Part shown: piece after piece, positions 53,172 through 62,614 of the stretch | Numbering within the stretch: position 1 is the first letter of the stretch | Layout of the letters: every line of letters starts with the position of its first letter | DNA from: Mobilisporobacter senegalensis | GTDB lineage: Bacteria; Bacillota; Clostridia; Lachnospirales; Lachnospiraceae | Length of the DNA stretch: 64,000 nt | Direction: 5' to 3' | NCBI RefSeq assembly: GCF_003752155.1 | Contig: NZ_RJVG01000001.1 | Span: forward strand, 310,001-374,000 | Position numbers and translations under genes: made by a program | Notes under the pieces: generated by a model | Told to the model about the DNA's origin: nothing | What the model saw: the letters and a program-made list of their open reading frames with translations, nothing else | Database searches by the model: none

Positions 53172-53264
53172 TTGACGTTAGCATGGAAAAATAATACACT
53201 TATAATTGTAAATAATTATTATTTTAATAAAAATTTAAGCTCAACCGTAAAAGTTACTTTTACG
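53172..53264 (+). promoter_or_regulatory. pspA-ydjGHI promoter region and leader hairpin
   Basis: TTGACG (53172-53177) and TACACT (53195-53200) are 17 nt apart, a plausible sigma-A promoter. No clear ECF-type promoter was recognised. The leader holds CGTAAAAG-TTA-CTTTTACG (53246-53264), a perfect 8-bp hairpin 38 nt before the pspA start. Confidence 0.55.
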
Positions 53265-53302
53265 AAGGGAATCAAGTGAAAATTAATTTGGAGGTATGTA
53301 TC

Positions 53303-53980
53303 ATGGGAATTTTATCAAGATTTAAAGACATTATGTCAAGTAACATTAACGCGCTTTTAGATAAGGCGGAGGATCCAGAAAAGATGATCGATCAATGCTT
53401 AAGGAATCTAAATAGTGACTTAGGAAAAGTGAAATCTGAAACAGCTTCTATTATGGCAGAAGAGCAAAGAGCAAAAAGAACTTTAGATGAATGTAATGAA
53501 GACATCACAAAAATGCAAAACTATGCTGTTAAAGCTTTAGAATCCGGTAATGAAGGCGATGCAAGAAAATTTTTAGAGAAGAAAGCCTCTTTGTCTGGTA
53601 AACTGGCAGATCTGCAAAAGTCATATGAAATGGCAAACACCAATGCAACCCGTATGAAAGAAATGCATGACAAACTTGTCAAAGACATTGGAGAGCTGGA
53701 AGCCAGAAAAGATATGATCAAAGGTAAGATTGCCGTTGCCAAAACACAAGAGAGAATCAATAGCATCGGCTCTTCCATAAGTAGTGCAAACAATTCTATC
53801 TCTGCATTTGACCGTATGGAAGAAAAAGCGGAACGCATGCTTGATAAAGCAAATGCCATGGCAGAACTCAATTCTTCTTCTGAGGATGATATTGAAGATC
53901 TGGCTGCAAAATATTCAAATAGTTCTAGCACAGATATTGATGCCGAGTTATCTGCCCTAAAAGCAAACCTGGGCAACTAA
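53303..53980 (+). CDS. pspA: PspA/IM30 family membrane-stress protein
   Basis: 225 residues from the ATG at 53303 (GGAGG 8 nt upstream). Almost wholly helical coiled coil with the PspA start 'MGILSRFKDIMSSNINALLDKAEDPEKM' (quoted in part elsewhere) and an amphipathic N-terminal helix that binds stressed membranes. The ESCRT-III-like fold forms rods or rings that repair bilayers. It is first in a pspA-ydjG-ydjH-ydjI-like operon as in Bacillus subtilis, where it is recruited to membrane by the products that follow. Confidence 0.92.
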   Translation: MGILSRFKDIMSSNINALLDKAEDPEKMIDQCLRNLNSDLGKVKSETASIMAEEQRAKRTLDECNEDITKMQNYAVKALESGNEGDARKFLEKKASLSGKLADLQKSYEMANTNATRMKEMHDKLVKDIGELEARKDMIKGKIAVAKTQERINSIGSSISSANNSISAFDRMEEKAERMLDKANAMAELNSSSEDDIEDLAAKYSNSSSTDIDAELSALKANLGN

Positions 53981-54021
53981 ATGAAAAGTGAGTGATAAAG
54001 TAAAAATATAGAATATAAGGA

Positions 54022-54047
54022 GGCTATAGCTCTAGCTATGGCCTTTT
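54022..54047 (+). terminator. Weak attenuator between pspA and the zinc-ribbon gene
   Basis: GGCTATAGCT and AGCTATGGCC pair around CT, followed by TTTT. It is likely a leaky stop that keeps pspA mRNA in excess. Confidence 0.55.
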
Positions 54048-54073
54048 CATAAGTTCAGGGAGGTGATCATTCT

Positions 54074-55141
54074 ATGGTTATACAATATAAATGTCCTAAT
54101 TGTGGTTCTGACATGGCCTTTGACAGTAATTCCGGAATGTTAGCATGTGACAGTTGCGGCAGGAAAGACAATATTGAAACTTTTCCAAAGGAAAATATTA
54201 AAAGCAATAATGAGGATACACATTTTCATGGCACAAATAACTCTCATACTTTTCAAGAGGGGGAGGTAACAGAGTATCATTGTAAAAACTGTGGGGCTGT
54301 TATTCTGACAGAACCGGAGACTACAGCTACCACTTGCAGTTTCTGTGGCGCCGGAGTCGTATTAAGTGATCGATTATCAGGAGAGCTTGCACCTGTAAAG
54401 GTAATTCCTTTTACAATAAGTAAAGAGCAGGCTCAAAATGCGTTTAAATCCTGGTGTAAAAAAGGATTATTAACCCCAAAAGGATTCATGAATGCAGATC
54501 GTATTAAAAGTATTACTGGGATTTATGTCCCATTCTGGCTTTATGATTTGAATGGATCTGGTGAAGTAAATGCAACATGTACAAAGGTTAGAACTTATTC
54601 CAGAGGGGATTATGATTATACTGAGACGAGTTTCTTTAATGTATATCGTAATGTGGATTTGACTTTTCTTAAAGTTCCTGTGGATGCATCTGAAAAGATG
54701 AATGATAAATTAATGGATAAATTAGAGCCATATAATTATTCAAATCTAAAGGATTTTAACACTCCATACCTGGCTGGTTTTATTGCTGAGAAGTATAATT
54801 ACACTGATAAGGATTTATTCACCAGGGCGAAAGAAAGAGCCAATCACTATGTAGATAATTATATACGTTCCACAATAAACGGTTATTCAACCACTACATA
54901 CAATCACAAACGTATAGATATTAGTCAGATGGAATCATTTTATACCCTCTTGCCGGTATGGATGGTATGCTATGATTATAAACAATCCGAGCATATATTT
55001 GCAATGAACGGCCAAACTGGTAAAATTGTGGGGACTCCTCCTCTTAGCATAGGAAAGATTTTTACCTGGTTTGGCGGAATCAGCGTTATATCACTTCTTA
55101 TTTTGAGGATTCTTACATTTATATTAGGAGGTGGATTCTAA
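54074..55141 (+). CDS. ydjG: YdjG-like zinc-ribbon membrane protein
   Basis: 355 residues. Two N-terminal TFIIB-type zinc ribbons: CPNC...CDSC (residues about 7-28) and CKNC...CSFC (about 70-92). A soluble domain follows ('GIYVPFWLYDLNGSGEV', 'LLPVWMVCYDYKQSEHIF'), and one C-terminal transmembrane helix closes the protein. In Bacillus, YdjG with YdjH anchors the SPFH protein YdjI and PspA at the membrane. The ribosome site GGGAGGTGAT is near perfect. The stop overlaps the next start (TAATG). Confidence 0.85.
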   Translation: MVIQYKCPNCGSDMAFDSNSGMLACDSCGRKDNIETFPKENIKSNNEDTHFHGTNNSHTFQEGEVTEYHCKNCGAVILTEPETTATTCSFCGAGVVLSDRLSGELAPVKVIPFTISKEQAQNAFKSWCKKGLLTPKGFMNADRIKSITGIYVPFWLYDLNGSGEVNATCTKVRTYSRGDYDYTETSFFNVYRNVDLTFLKVPVDASEKMNDKLMDKLEPYNYSNLKDFNTPYLAGFIAEKYNYTDKDLFTRAKERANHYVDNYIRSTINGYSTTTYNHKRIDISQMESFYTLLPVWMVCYDYKQSEHIFAMNGQTGKIVGTPPLSIGKIFTWFGGISVISLLILRILTFILGGGF

Positions 55142-56025
55142 TGAATACATTAAACCTGATGAAGAATTATTTATACAGAGCAAAAGCTTTAACATCTGGA
55201 ATTCTCCTGACATTTGTACTAGTATTTTCATTCCTTATGATTAAGCCAATTCTATATGTGCATGCAGACTCAACCAGTCAAAAAGTTTACGATAATGCAG
55301 GATTACTAACTTCTGAAGAGCTTATGTCTCTGGAATCTGCGGCTTTAGAAATTGGAGAAAAATATAATACTGATATCTACATTCTTACAGATGAAGATAG
55401 TGATGGAAAATCAAGAAAAGTTTATATGGAAGATTTTGCAGATGAGAAAGAAGTAACAGACAGTACCATAATCTTTGTGAATATGGAATCCGGAAACCGT
55501 GGAGTAGAAATTCAAGGCTATGGAACAAATAAATCTCTAATTAACAGTTCACGTATTGAATATATTTTAGACGATGTCACTCCATACTTATCCGATGAGG
55601 AATATTATCAGGCTTTTGTTACCTTTTTAGAAGAAGTTGACTATTACTTGGGTATAGATCCTAGTAAAGATACTGCAACTCATGCACCTGATAATAATTA
55701 TGCCAGCAGTGATAAATACTATGAAGAAGAAAATGGAGCAAACTCCATTTTATCTGAATTTTGGGTTCAATTAATTATAGCCCTTGTGATTGGTGGTATT
55801 GCTGTAGGTATTATGGCTTTTAATTCAGGAGGACGTGTTACTGTAAATGAAAGAACTTATTTGGATGCCAATCATTCAAGAGTGATTGCCCAGCGTGATG
55901 ATTATATCAGAACTACGACTACAAAAACCAGAAGACCACAAAACAATAATAATCGTTCTGGCGGTGGCGGTAGTGGTGTCTCAAGTGGCGGTCGCTCCCA
56001 TAGCGGTGGTGGCAGAAGTTTCTAG
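55141..56025 (+). CDS. ydjH: YdjH-like TPM-domain membrane protein
   Basis: 294 residues. Signal-like helix at about 19-40, TPM domain (about 45-170: 'YDNAGLLTSEELMSLESAA', 'FVNMESGNRGVEIQGYGTN'), a transmembrane helix near 205-225, and a Ser/Gly/Arg-rich cytoplasmic tail ending 'SGGRSHSGGGRSF', typical of this family. Translationally coupled to the zinc-ribbon gene. Confidence 0.87.
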   Translation: MNTLNLMKNYLYRAKALTSGILLTFVLVFSFLMIKPILYVHADSTSQKVYDNAGLLTSEELMSLESAALEIGEKYNTDIYILTDEDSDGKSRKVYMEDFADEKEVTDSTIIFVNMESGNRGVEIQGYGTNKSLINSSRIEYILDDVTPYLSDEEYYQAFVTFLEEVDYYLGIDPSKDTATHAPDNNYASSDKYYEEENGANSILSEFWVQLIIALVIGGIAVGIMAFNSGGRVTVNERTYLDANHSRVIAQRDDYIRTTTTKTRRPQNNNNRSGGGGSGVSSGGRSHSGGGRSF

Positions 56026-56063
56026 ATAACAGTTTAAATTTATTAAAGAAAGGGAAATAGCAT

Positions 56064-57029
56064 ATGGGAATTTTAGGAAAGCAATTAGCGAATGTAGTTG
56101 AATGGGAAGAGTTTCGCGATGATATGATCTTCTATAAATGGAGTAATCGTGAAATTAAAAAAGGCAGTAAACTAATTATCCGTCCTGGCCAGGATGCCAT
56201 CTTTTTATTCAACGGGAAGATAGAGGGTATCTTTAAAGATGAAGGAGATTATGATATTGAATCACAGATAATACCTTTTCTTTCAACATTAAAAGGATTT
56301 AAATTTGGCTTTAACAGTGGGATGCGCGCTGAAGTATTATTTATTAATACCAAAGAATTTCCTGTAAAATGGGGAACCAAAAATGCAATAAACATTCCGA
56401 CACCACAGCTTCCAGGCGGCCTTCCAATTCGTGCAAATGGTACATTCGCTTTTAAAGTAAATGATTATATTGCATTAATTGATAAAATTGCTGGCGTGAA
56501 AACAAATTATTTTGTAGATGATGTAAAACTAAGAATTACATCTGTATTAGATCAACTCCTGATGAAATGGATCTCTAAAGAAGGGAAAGATATGTTTAAC
56601 CTTCAGGCGAATGCTTTCTCCATTGCAAAAGGTATCGAAGAAGATTTAGATATGGAAATTCTTGATATGGGTATGACTATTACAGATTTTAATATAATGA
56701 GCTTTAATTATCCAGAAGAAATACAGGAAATGATTACCAAAAATGCCTCTCACAGTATGATTGGAGATTTAGGCAAATACCAGCAGGTTTCCATGGTTGA
56801 CGGTATGGCCAATGGTCAGATAAAAGGCGGCAGTGTTGCTTCTGATATGGCTGGGATGATGATGGGAATGAATATGGCTAACCAGATGATGCAAAATATG
56901 AACCCGAATCACCAAGGTAATGTTAATGCAGCCCCATCAAACGGTGCAAAACCTAACTTCTGTCCAAACTGTGGCCAAAAAACTGGTGAAGCAAACTTCT
57001 GCCCTAATTGCGGTCAGAAACTAGTTTAG
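56064..57029 (+). CDS. ydjI: YdjI-like SPFH-domain protein with C-terminal zinc ribbons
   Basis: 321 residues. SPFH/virion-core-like domain (about 25-230: 'KGSKLIIRPGQDAIFLFNGK'), a Met/Asn-rich linker, then two closely spaced CxxC pairs at the C-terminus ('CPNCGQKTGEANFCPNCGQ'). In Bacillus the homologue bridges PspA to membrane-bound YdjGH. It completes the four-gene operon and is followed by a bidirectional terminator. Confidence 0.9.
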   Translation: MGILGKQLANVVEWEEFRDDMIFYKWSNREIKKGSKLIIRPGQDAIFLFNGKIEGIFKDEGDYDIESQIIPFLSTLKGFKFGFNSGMRAEVLFINTKEFPVKWGTKNAINIPTPQLPGGLPIRANGTFAFKVNDYIALIDKIAGVKTNYFVDDVKLRITSVLDQLLMKWISKEGKDMFNLQANAFSIAKGIEEDLDMEILDMGMTITDFNIMSFNYPEEIQEMITKNASHSMIGDLGKYQQVSMVDGMANGQIKGGSVASDMAGMMMGMNMANQMMQNMNPNHQGNVNAAPSNGAKPNFCPNCGQKTGEANFCPNCGQKLV

Positions 57030-57084
57030 CGTTTGCTATTTTTAGATACTTAAATATAACACCTTACTTTATTTAAGAACAAAA

Positions 57085-57140
57085 AAGCCTTGTGATAAAT
57101 GATCATTTGATATCCAAATGATTGATTTTTCACAAGGCTT
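57085..57140. terminator. Bidirectional terminator between ydjI and fba
   Basis: AAGCCTTGTGA (57085-57095) and TCACAAGGCTT (57130-57140) are perfect 11-bp arms with inner AAATGAT/ATCATTT-type pairing and A/T tails on both sides. Confidence 0.85.
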
Positions 57141-57181
57141 ATAAAATCTTTAAAAGCAAAACGTCTGTTTTTAATATAAAA

Positions 57182-58048
57182 TTAGTTTGCCTGACCTACG
57201 GAACCAAAAAGCTCCATTTTTTCTTTCACGGTTGCTTTAATAGCTTCAAATCCTGGAGCTAAAAGTTTACGAGGATCGAATCCTTTTCCTTCAAGATCTT
57301 TACCAGCTTCAATATACTTGCGGGTAGCCTCTGCGAAAGTTAATTGGCATTCAGTATTAACATTGATTTTAGCAACGCCTAAATGAATTGCTTTTTTGAT
57401 CATATCTTCTGGAATACCAGTACCTCCATGAAGTACTAAAGGCATATCACCAGTTAATCTGCTGATTGCATCTAATGTTTCAAAGCTAAGTCCAGCCCAG
57501 TTTTCCGGATATTTACCATGGATGTTACCAATACCTGCCGCTAACATAGTTACTCCAAGATCAGCGACTTGTTTACATTCTTCTGGATCAGCACATTCAC
57601 CAGCGCCTACAACGCCATCTTCTTCTCCACCAATAGAACCAACTTCTGCTTCAAGAGAAATACCTTTGCTATTGCAGATTTTAACTAATTCAGTTGTTTT
57701 TTCAATATTTTCTTCAATTGGATAGTGAGAACCATCAAACATTACTGAAGAGAATCCAGCTTCGATACATTTCATAGCTCCATCAAAGCTTCCATGATCT
57801 AAATGAAGTGCTACAGGAACAGTAATTTTTAGTTCTTCTAACATTCCGTTCACCATTCCAACAATTGTCTTATATCCTGCCATATACTTTCCAGCACCCT
57901 CAGAAACACCAAGGATAACTGGTGAATTAAGTTCTTGTGCTGTTAATAAAACTGCTTTTGTCCATTCTAAATTGTTAATATTAAATTGTCCAACTGCATA
58001 ATGTCCTGCTTTTGCTTTATTAAGCATGTCTTTTGCGGATACTAACAT
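57182..58048 (-). CDS. fba: Fructose-bisphosphate aldolase, class II
   Basis: 288 residues. A zinc aldolase of glycolysis and gluconeogenesis (EC 4.1.2.13). The motif 'ALHLDHGSFDGAMKCIEAGF' holds the catalytic Asp and first zinc histidine; 'GSIGGEEDGV', 'GNIHGKYP' and 'LVLHGGTGIP' give the other ligands. A tagatose-bisphosphate specificity cannot be fully excluded, but the sequence fits the clostridial Fba group. Monocistronic. The 5' region has a CTAGTA-AC-TACTAG palindrome (58085-58098). GGAGG upstream. Confidence 0.94.
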   Translation of the reverse strand: MLVSAKDMLNKAKAGHYAVGQFNINNLEWTKAVLLTAQELNSPVILGVSEGAGKYMAGYKTIVGMVNGMLEELKITVPVALHLDHGSFDGAMKCIEAGFSSVMFDGSHYPIEENIEKTTELVKICNSKGISLEAEVGSIGGEEDGVVGAGECADPEECKQVADLGVTMLAAGIGNIHGKYPENWAGLSFETLDAISRLTGDMPLVLHGGTGIPEDMIKKAIHLGVAKINVNTECQLTFAEATRKYIEAGKDLEGKGFDPRKLLAPGFEAIKATVKEKMELFGSVGQAN

Positions 58049-58217
58049 ATAATTTCCTCCATATCTTTCTTATGTTTAAATGAACTAGTAACTACTAGCT
58101 TATTTTTATAGTGCTTGTATAACGTCACCCTACACCAGACTTATTATAACCTAACTGATAAAAAAATGGAATAATTAATTTCCATATAATATCTAAAACT
58201 TGTAATTTAATCTATAA

Positions 58218-59048
58218 CTAAATTTTTTGCAAACTGGCAGCAGCTTCATCCAACCAGCTTCCTTCAAGTTCTTCTACCTTTTCACTATCAATTGCTTTTG
58301 CAATTGCCTGATCCATTGGCAATTGGGCTAATAATTTAATACCAAATTTATCTGCTATTTCCTTTGCATGGCTCTCACCGAATAAGCTCATCTTTTCTCC
58401 ACAGTTTCCACATGAGATATAGCTATAATTTTCAACCATTCCCAAAATTGGTATATTCATAGCAGATGCCATCTTAATGGCTTTTGATACGATCATGGAT
58501 ACCAGTTCCTGGGGAGAGGTTACTATAATAATGCCATCTAAAGGCAGTGATTGGTATACAGTTAATGGGACATCCCCTGTTCCCGGCGGCATATCAACAA
58601 ACATATAGTCCACATCCTCCCAGATTACCTGAGACCAGAATTGTTTTACCGTACCTGCGATAACTGGTCCTCTCCAGATTACAGGAGTATCTTCCGTATC
58701 TAATATAAGATTTACTGATATCACTTTGATTCCTGTTTTCGTAACGGCAGGTAAAATACCTAACTCAGTGGCTTTTACTTTTTCATGCAGACCAAATGCT
58801 TTTGGTATGGAAGGTCCTGTAATATCGGCATCTAATATTGCTGTTTTATAACCTTTACGGTTAAACAGAACAGATAAATAAGATGTGATAAATGATTTTC
58901 CCACACCACCTTTTCCGCTAACAACACCAATAACTTTCTTTATATTACTATTAGGGTTAGCCGGCTCTAAAAAATCATTCTTTGCTGCTTCTCTTGAATC
59001 GCAATCTACATCACAACTTCCACAGTTGCTTGAACATGATTGGCTCAT
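58218..59048 (-). CDS. Mrp/NBP35-type Fe-S cluster carrier ATPase
   Basis: 276 residues from the ATG at 59048 (GGAGG 7 nt upstream). The longer frame runs into the tandem repeats. The N-terminal cysteines 'CSSNCGSCDVDC' resemble the NBP35 ferredoxin-like cluster site. Deviant Walker A 'SGKGGVGKS', 'DADITGPSIPKAFGL', 'DMPPGTGDVPLTVYQS' and the bridging CxxC in 'YISCGNCGEKMSLFG' are standard. It inserts 4Fe-4S clusters into apoproteins. Confidence 0.92.
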   Translation of the reverse strand: MSQSCSSNCGSCDVDCDSREAAKNDFLEPANPNSNIKKVIGVVSGKGGVGKSFITSYLSVLFNRKGYKTAILDADITGPSIPKAFGLHEKVKATELGILPAVTKTGIKVISVNLILDTEDTPVIWRGPVIAGTVKQFWSQVIWEDVDYMFVDMPPGTGDVPLTVYQSLPLDGIIIVTSPQELVSMIVSKAIKMASAMNIPILGMVENYSYISCGNCGEKMSLFGESHAKEIADKFGIKLLAQLPMDQAIAKAIDSEKVEELEGSWLDEAAASLQKI

Positions 59049-59098
59049 ATTAATTCCTCCTGTCTGTCTATATATAAATAAATCTATCTCACCTTTTT

Positions 59099-59253
59099 GT
59101 TTCCCTCGTTTTCTCATAAAACGCTTCACGTTTTGAGCCCGCGAGTCTTTGTTTCCCTCGTTTTCTCATAAAACGCTTCACGTTTTATGAGCCCGCGAAT
59201 TTTTGTTTCCCTCGTTTTCTCATAAAACGCTTCACGTTTTATGAGCCCGCGAA
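59099..59253. repeat. Three tandem hairpin units upstream of mrp and rpoD
   Basis: Units begin GTTTCCCTCGTTTTCTCAT at 59099, 59151 and 59205 (periods 52 and 54). Units 2 and 3 hold perfect 11-bp arms CTCATAAAACG / CGTTTTATGAG with a CTTCA loop and end GCCCGCGAA. Unit 1 lacks two bases in its right arm. There is no spacer sequence of CRISPR type. Confidence 0.9.
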
Positions 59254-59290
59254 CAATTTCACCCTTGCAAGCAAGTGAAATTGTTTCGCG
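59248..59290. repeat. Fourth, unrelated hairpin at the end of the array
   Basis: CGCGAACAATTTCAC and GTGAAATTGTTTCGCG pair over 15 positions with one bulged base, loop CCTTGCAAGCAA. It borders the rpoD promoter region. Confidence 0.8.
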
Positions 59291-59491
59291 AGTATTATAA
59301 CACATAAATGTTGGTAGGACAAATTAAGTTTACAATAATAATGTTTGTTTCAATACATCACTATAAATATTTAATTTTTGACAACATTCAGCACCGAATT
59401 ATGACAATTGCATATAGCATTATTGCTAAAGTTGTGATACAATGCTATTTGGTAGACTTTCTGCCGTTAATTATCCATTGGAGGAATTTAC

Positions 59492-60607
59492 ATGAGTGAA
59501 GAAATAGAAATATTTAATGATAAATTGAAGGAATTGATTGAATTCGGAAAGAAAAACAAAGGAATTATCGAATTAAAAACAGTCAATGATTTCTTTCATG
59601 AATTAAATCTTGATACCAATCAAATTGATAAGATTTATGAATATCTTGAAGCAAATAATATTGCTGTGATTAGTTTAGTTGAAGAGGAGGGCGGACCAGA
59701 TGATGATGCTCTTCTTGAATTAGAAGAGGATGAAGAAGGGGATGTTCTTGAGGAAGTATCTGCAATTGCCAGCGCAATGACAGATGATCCTGTAAAGCTC
59801 TACCTGAAGGAAATCGGAAGCTATCCTCTACTTACCATCGCAGAAGAAATTGAATTAGCTAAAAAAATTGAAGATGGTGATTCATTTGCAAAGCAGACTT
59901 TGGCAGAATCAAATCTCCGTCTTGTTGTTAGTATCGCAAAACGTTACGTGGGAAGAGGGCTCTCTTTCCTTGATCTGATCCAGGAAGGTAATTTAGGTCT
60001 TATAAAGGCAGTTGATAAATTTAATTATACAAAAGGATTTAAATTCAGCACTTATGCAACCTGGTGGATCAGACAAGCCATTACAAGATCAATTGCAGAT
60101 CAATCCCGTACCATCCGAATTCCAGTTCATATGTCTGAAGTAATTAATAAAACTTATCGTGTTTCAAGAAATCTATTACAAGAATTGGGAAGAGAACCAA
60201 GTGAGCAGGAACTTGCTGATGCTATGAATCTACCTATTGAAAAAATACGTGAAATTTTAAAAGTTTCTGCAGATCCGATTTCTCTCGATACTCCAATCGG
60301 TGAAGAAGATGATAGTCATCTGGGGGATTTTATTAAGGATGATACTATTGTAGGACCAGAGGATGCCGCATCATACTCTGTGTTACAGGATCAGATTGGA
60401 AAACTTTTAGAAACTTTGACCGAAAGAGAGCAACGTGTATTGATCCTGCGTTTTGGTCTACAGGATGGAAGAACCAGAACTCTTGAAGAAGTGGGAAAAG
60501 AATTTAATGTAACACGTGAGAGAATCAGACAAATTGAAGCCAAAGCTCTTAGAAAACTACGCCATCCAAGCAGAGTACGATTGTTAAAAGGATATGAGGT
60601 ACTTTAA
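59492..60607 (+). CDS. rpoD: RNA polymerase primary sigma factor
   Basis: 371 residues. Region 1.2 '[17 protein letters not shown]', region 2 '[20 protein letters not shown]' through '[20 protein letters not shown]', region 3 and region 4.2 '[20 protein letters not shown]' are complete; the non-conserved region between 1.2 and 2 is short, as in Firmicute SigA. GGAGG precedes the ATG. ATAGCATT/AATGCTAT arms lie upstream. In many clostridia dnaG precedes it; here it is alone. Confidence 0.97.
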   Translation: MSEEIEIFNDKLKELIEFGKKNKGIIELKTVNDFFHELNLDTNQIDKIYEYLEANNIAVISLVEEEGGPDDDALLELEEDEEGDVLEEVSAIASAMTDDPVKLYLKEIGSYPLLTIAEEIELAKKIEDGDSFAKQTLAESNLRLVVSIAKRYVGRGLSFLDLIQEGNLGLIKAVDKFNYTKGFKFSTYATWWIRQAITRSIADQSRTIRIPVHMSEVINKTYRVSRNLLQELGREPSEQELADAMNLPIEKIREILKVSADPISLDTPIGEEDDSHLGDFIKDDTIVGPEDAASYSVLQDQIGKLLETLTEREQRVLILRFGLQDGRTRTLEEVGKEFNVTRERIRQIEAKALRKLRHPSRVRLLKGYEVL

Positions 60608-60640
60608 TTTTCTAAATATGGAAAATTGATAACATAATGA

Positions 60641-60690
60641 AAAGGGTATGAAAAAACATATATAATGTGTTTTTCCATACCCTTTTTATT
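60641..60690. terminator. Bidirectional terminator between rpoD and the DEAD helicase
   Basis: AAAGGGTATG (60641-60650) and CATACCCTTT (60676-60685), extended by AAAAACA/TGTTTTT-type pairing, with A/T tails on both sides. Confidence 0.9.
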
Positions 60691-60697
60691 TATTTCT

Positions 60698-61831
60698 TTA
60701 TCCTCTCACTAATTTTCCCTGATACATCTTCTTTGGGATAATATTAATGCCGAATGTCTTCTGATAAAGTTTGATTCTAGGCAATTCTTCTTTCGTTATA
60801 ATTAATACATTTCTGCCTGTACTTCCATTTCTACCAGTTCTGCCTGCACGATGAAGGTAGTCCATGGGATCTTCCGGTATACTAATATGAAATACTGTAT
60901 CAATACCCTCAAAATGCAAACCTCTGGCTGCAATGTCTGTTGCGATCAAATATTTAATTTTATTCTTTTTAAAACTATCAATAGCTCTTTTTCTATCTTC
61001 CTTTAGATTAGAACCATGAATACATTCTGCCTTAAATCCATGAAATACTAATTTCTGGGTAGCCTCTTCAATATCACTGACCTTATTAATAAAAACCATG
61101 GCTTTTTTTGCTTTTAACATTCTAACCAGCTTTCTTAACGTTTCTAATTTATCCCGACGTTCTACCACAAGATATATATGTTCTATATTGGCAGGAATCT
61201 TTTCAGAGGAGGTCATTCGAAGTACTTCCCCTTCATTCCACATTTGTTTTGCAGAAATAATAGCATTCTCAGGCATACTGGCAGAGAAAAATAAAAGCTG
61301 CCTATCTCTCATTGTACATTTTATTACTGCTTTCACATGTTCAATATTATTTTTATCTAATAATTTATCTGCTTCATCAATAACAATTGTTTTAACTGTG
61401 TGAGCAGCTATTTTCTTCTTTTTGATTAATTCCAAGATACGACCAGCTGTTCCGATAATAATCTGTGGCTTTTCTTTTAGCTTTAGTATCTGTCTTTCAA
61501 TATTCACATCCCCCATAATCACAGCTGACTTAATTGATATGAGTGAATATTTTGCTAATAATTCAACTTGTCGGTGAACCTGCATTGCAAGTTCATGGGT
61601 TGGCACCAGAACAATGACCTGATTTGTTTTAACAATTTCTTTATATTTTTCAAAAATAGGCAGAAGATAGGCAAGGGTTTTCCCTGAACCGGTTTCTGAC
61701 TGTACAATTAAGTCCTTATGCAGTAATATTTTTTCGCTTACTGCTTCCTGCACTTTTGTAGGTTTTTTAATCCGTTGAGACTCAAGTGCCGCAATCAATC
61801 CTTTTTCAAAATTCATATCTGAGAATTCCAT
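60698..61831 (-). CDS. DEAD-box RNA helicase
   Basis: 377 residues from the ATG at 61831 (AAAGGA upstream). Motif I 'SETGSGKT', motif II 'VIDEADKLL' (D-E-A-D), motif III 'SASMP', motif VI 'HRAGRTGRNG'. It ends soon after the second RecA domain, without a C-terminal RNA-binding domain, unlike DbpA or CshA. It is probably a minimal helicase in rRNA or mRNA handling. Last gene of the azlC-azlD-plsC unit. Confidence 0.92.
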   Translation of the reverse strand: MEFSDMNFEKGLIAALESQRIKKPTKVQEAVSEKILLHKDLIVQSETGSGKTLAYLLPIFEKYKEIVKTNQVIVLVPTHELAMQVHRQVELLAKYSLISIKSAVIMGDVNIERQILKLKEKPQIIIGTAGRILELIKKKKIAAHTVKTIVIDEADKLLDKNNIEHVKAVIKCTMRDRQLLFFSASMPENAIISAKQMWNEGEVLRMTSSEKIPANIEHIYLVVERRDKLETLRKLVRMLKAKKAMVFINKVSDIEEATQKLVFHGFKAECIHGSNLKEDRKRAIDSFKKNKIKYLIATDIAARGLHFEGIDTVFHISIPEDPMDYLHRAGRTGRNGSTGRNVLIITKEELPRIKLYQKTFGINIIPKKMYQGKLVRG

Positions 61832-61859
61832 ATGTTCACACGTCCTTTTCTTCTTCTCA

Positions 61860-62570
61860 CTATTTAGTATACTTTGCAATCGTTAGTTTAATTCTATCTT
61901 CTACAATTCTGGCTATCTCAGTGGATTTCAGACCTGCATATTCTTCATAATATAATGGTTTTAAGTAATGAATTTGAACGGTTACTTTCTCAATAGAATT
62001 TGTATCAAATGCTTTAAAGGAATCAATCAAAGCAACGGGTACGATTGGGCACTTTGCATTCATCGCACTTTTAAAGCTTCCCCCTTTAAATTCTAATATT
62101 TCATTTTGCTTTTTAGATCTGGTCCCTTCTGCAAAGATAATGTAGTTTCTCCCCATCTTTACTTCTTTTGTCATATTCATAATTACTTTCATAGATTGTC
62201 GTACATCTTCTCTATCAATAATCTGAGCTTGTAATACCTGGATTATCTGTTTTAAAAGTATTGTATCCTTTACCTCTTTTTTCATGACGACAGAGAATGG
62301 CCTTTTATGAGATTCCAAAAAAGACAAAGCATCAAAAAGACCTTGATGATTGGGAAACATAATATATCCATTTTCTTTCGGTAAGTTTGATTCTCCAAAA
62401 GATGCTATTGTAACTCTTCCTTTACGATTCGCCTTGATTGCTACTTTACGAACAAAAGCATATCTTGTCTCTTCATCATATTTCTCTATATTGCTCAGCT
62501 GATGTAGTTTAAAAAATAAATAAGGTATATAGTATAATAGTTTTAATACCATTAAAGCTATTCTTTTCAT
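61860..62570 (-). CDS. plsC: 1-acyl-sn-glycerol-3-phosphate acyltransferase family
   Basis: 236 residues from the ATG at 62570 (AGGAGG 6 nt upstream). The longer frame overlaps azlD. The HX4D catalytic motif is 'NHQGLFD'; the phosphate-binding motif is 'FAEGTRSKK'; an N-terminal hydrophobic segment anchors it at the membrane. It makes phosphatidic acid in phospholipid synthesis. 44 nt after azlD. Confidence 0.9.
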   Translation of the reverse strand: MKRIALMVLKLLYYIPYLFFKLHQLSNIEKYDEETRYAFVRKVAIKANRKGRVTIASFGESNLPKENGYIMFPNHQGLFDALSFLESHKRPFSVVMKKEVKDTILLKQIIQVLQAQIIDREDVRQSMKVIMNMTKEVKMGRNYIIFAEGTRSKKQNEILEFKGGSFKSAMNAKCPIVPVALIDSFKAFDTNSIEKVTVQIHYLKPLYYEEYAGLKSTEIARIVEDRIKLTIAKYTK

Positions 62571-62614
62571 ATTTTGCCTCCTAGTGTTTTGCTTCTCTCT
62601 TTCTTCTCTTACCA

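Noticed and set aside
59099-59253. Possible CRISPR array
   Set aside because: Only three palindromic units with no unique spacers between them and no cas genes nearby.
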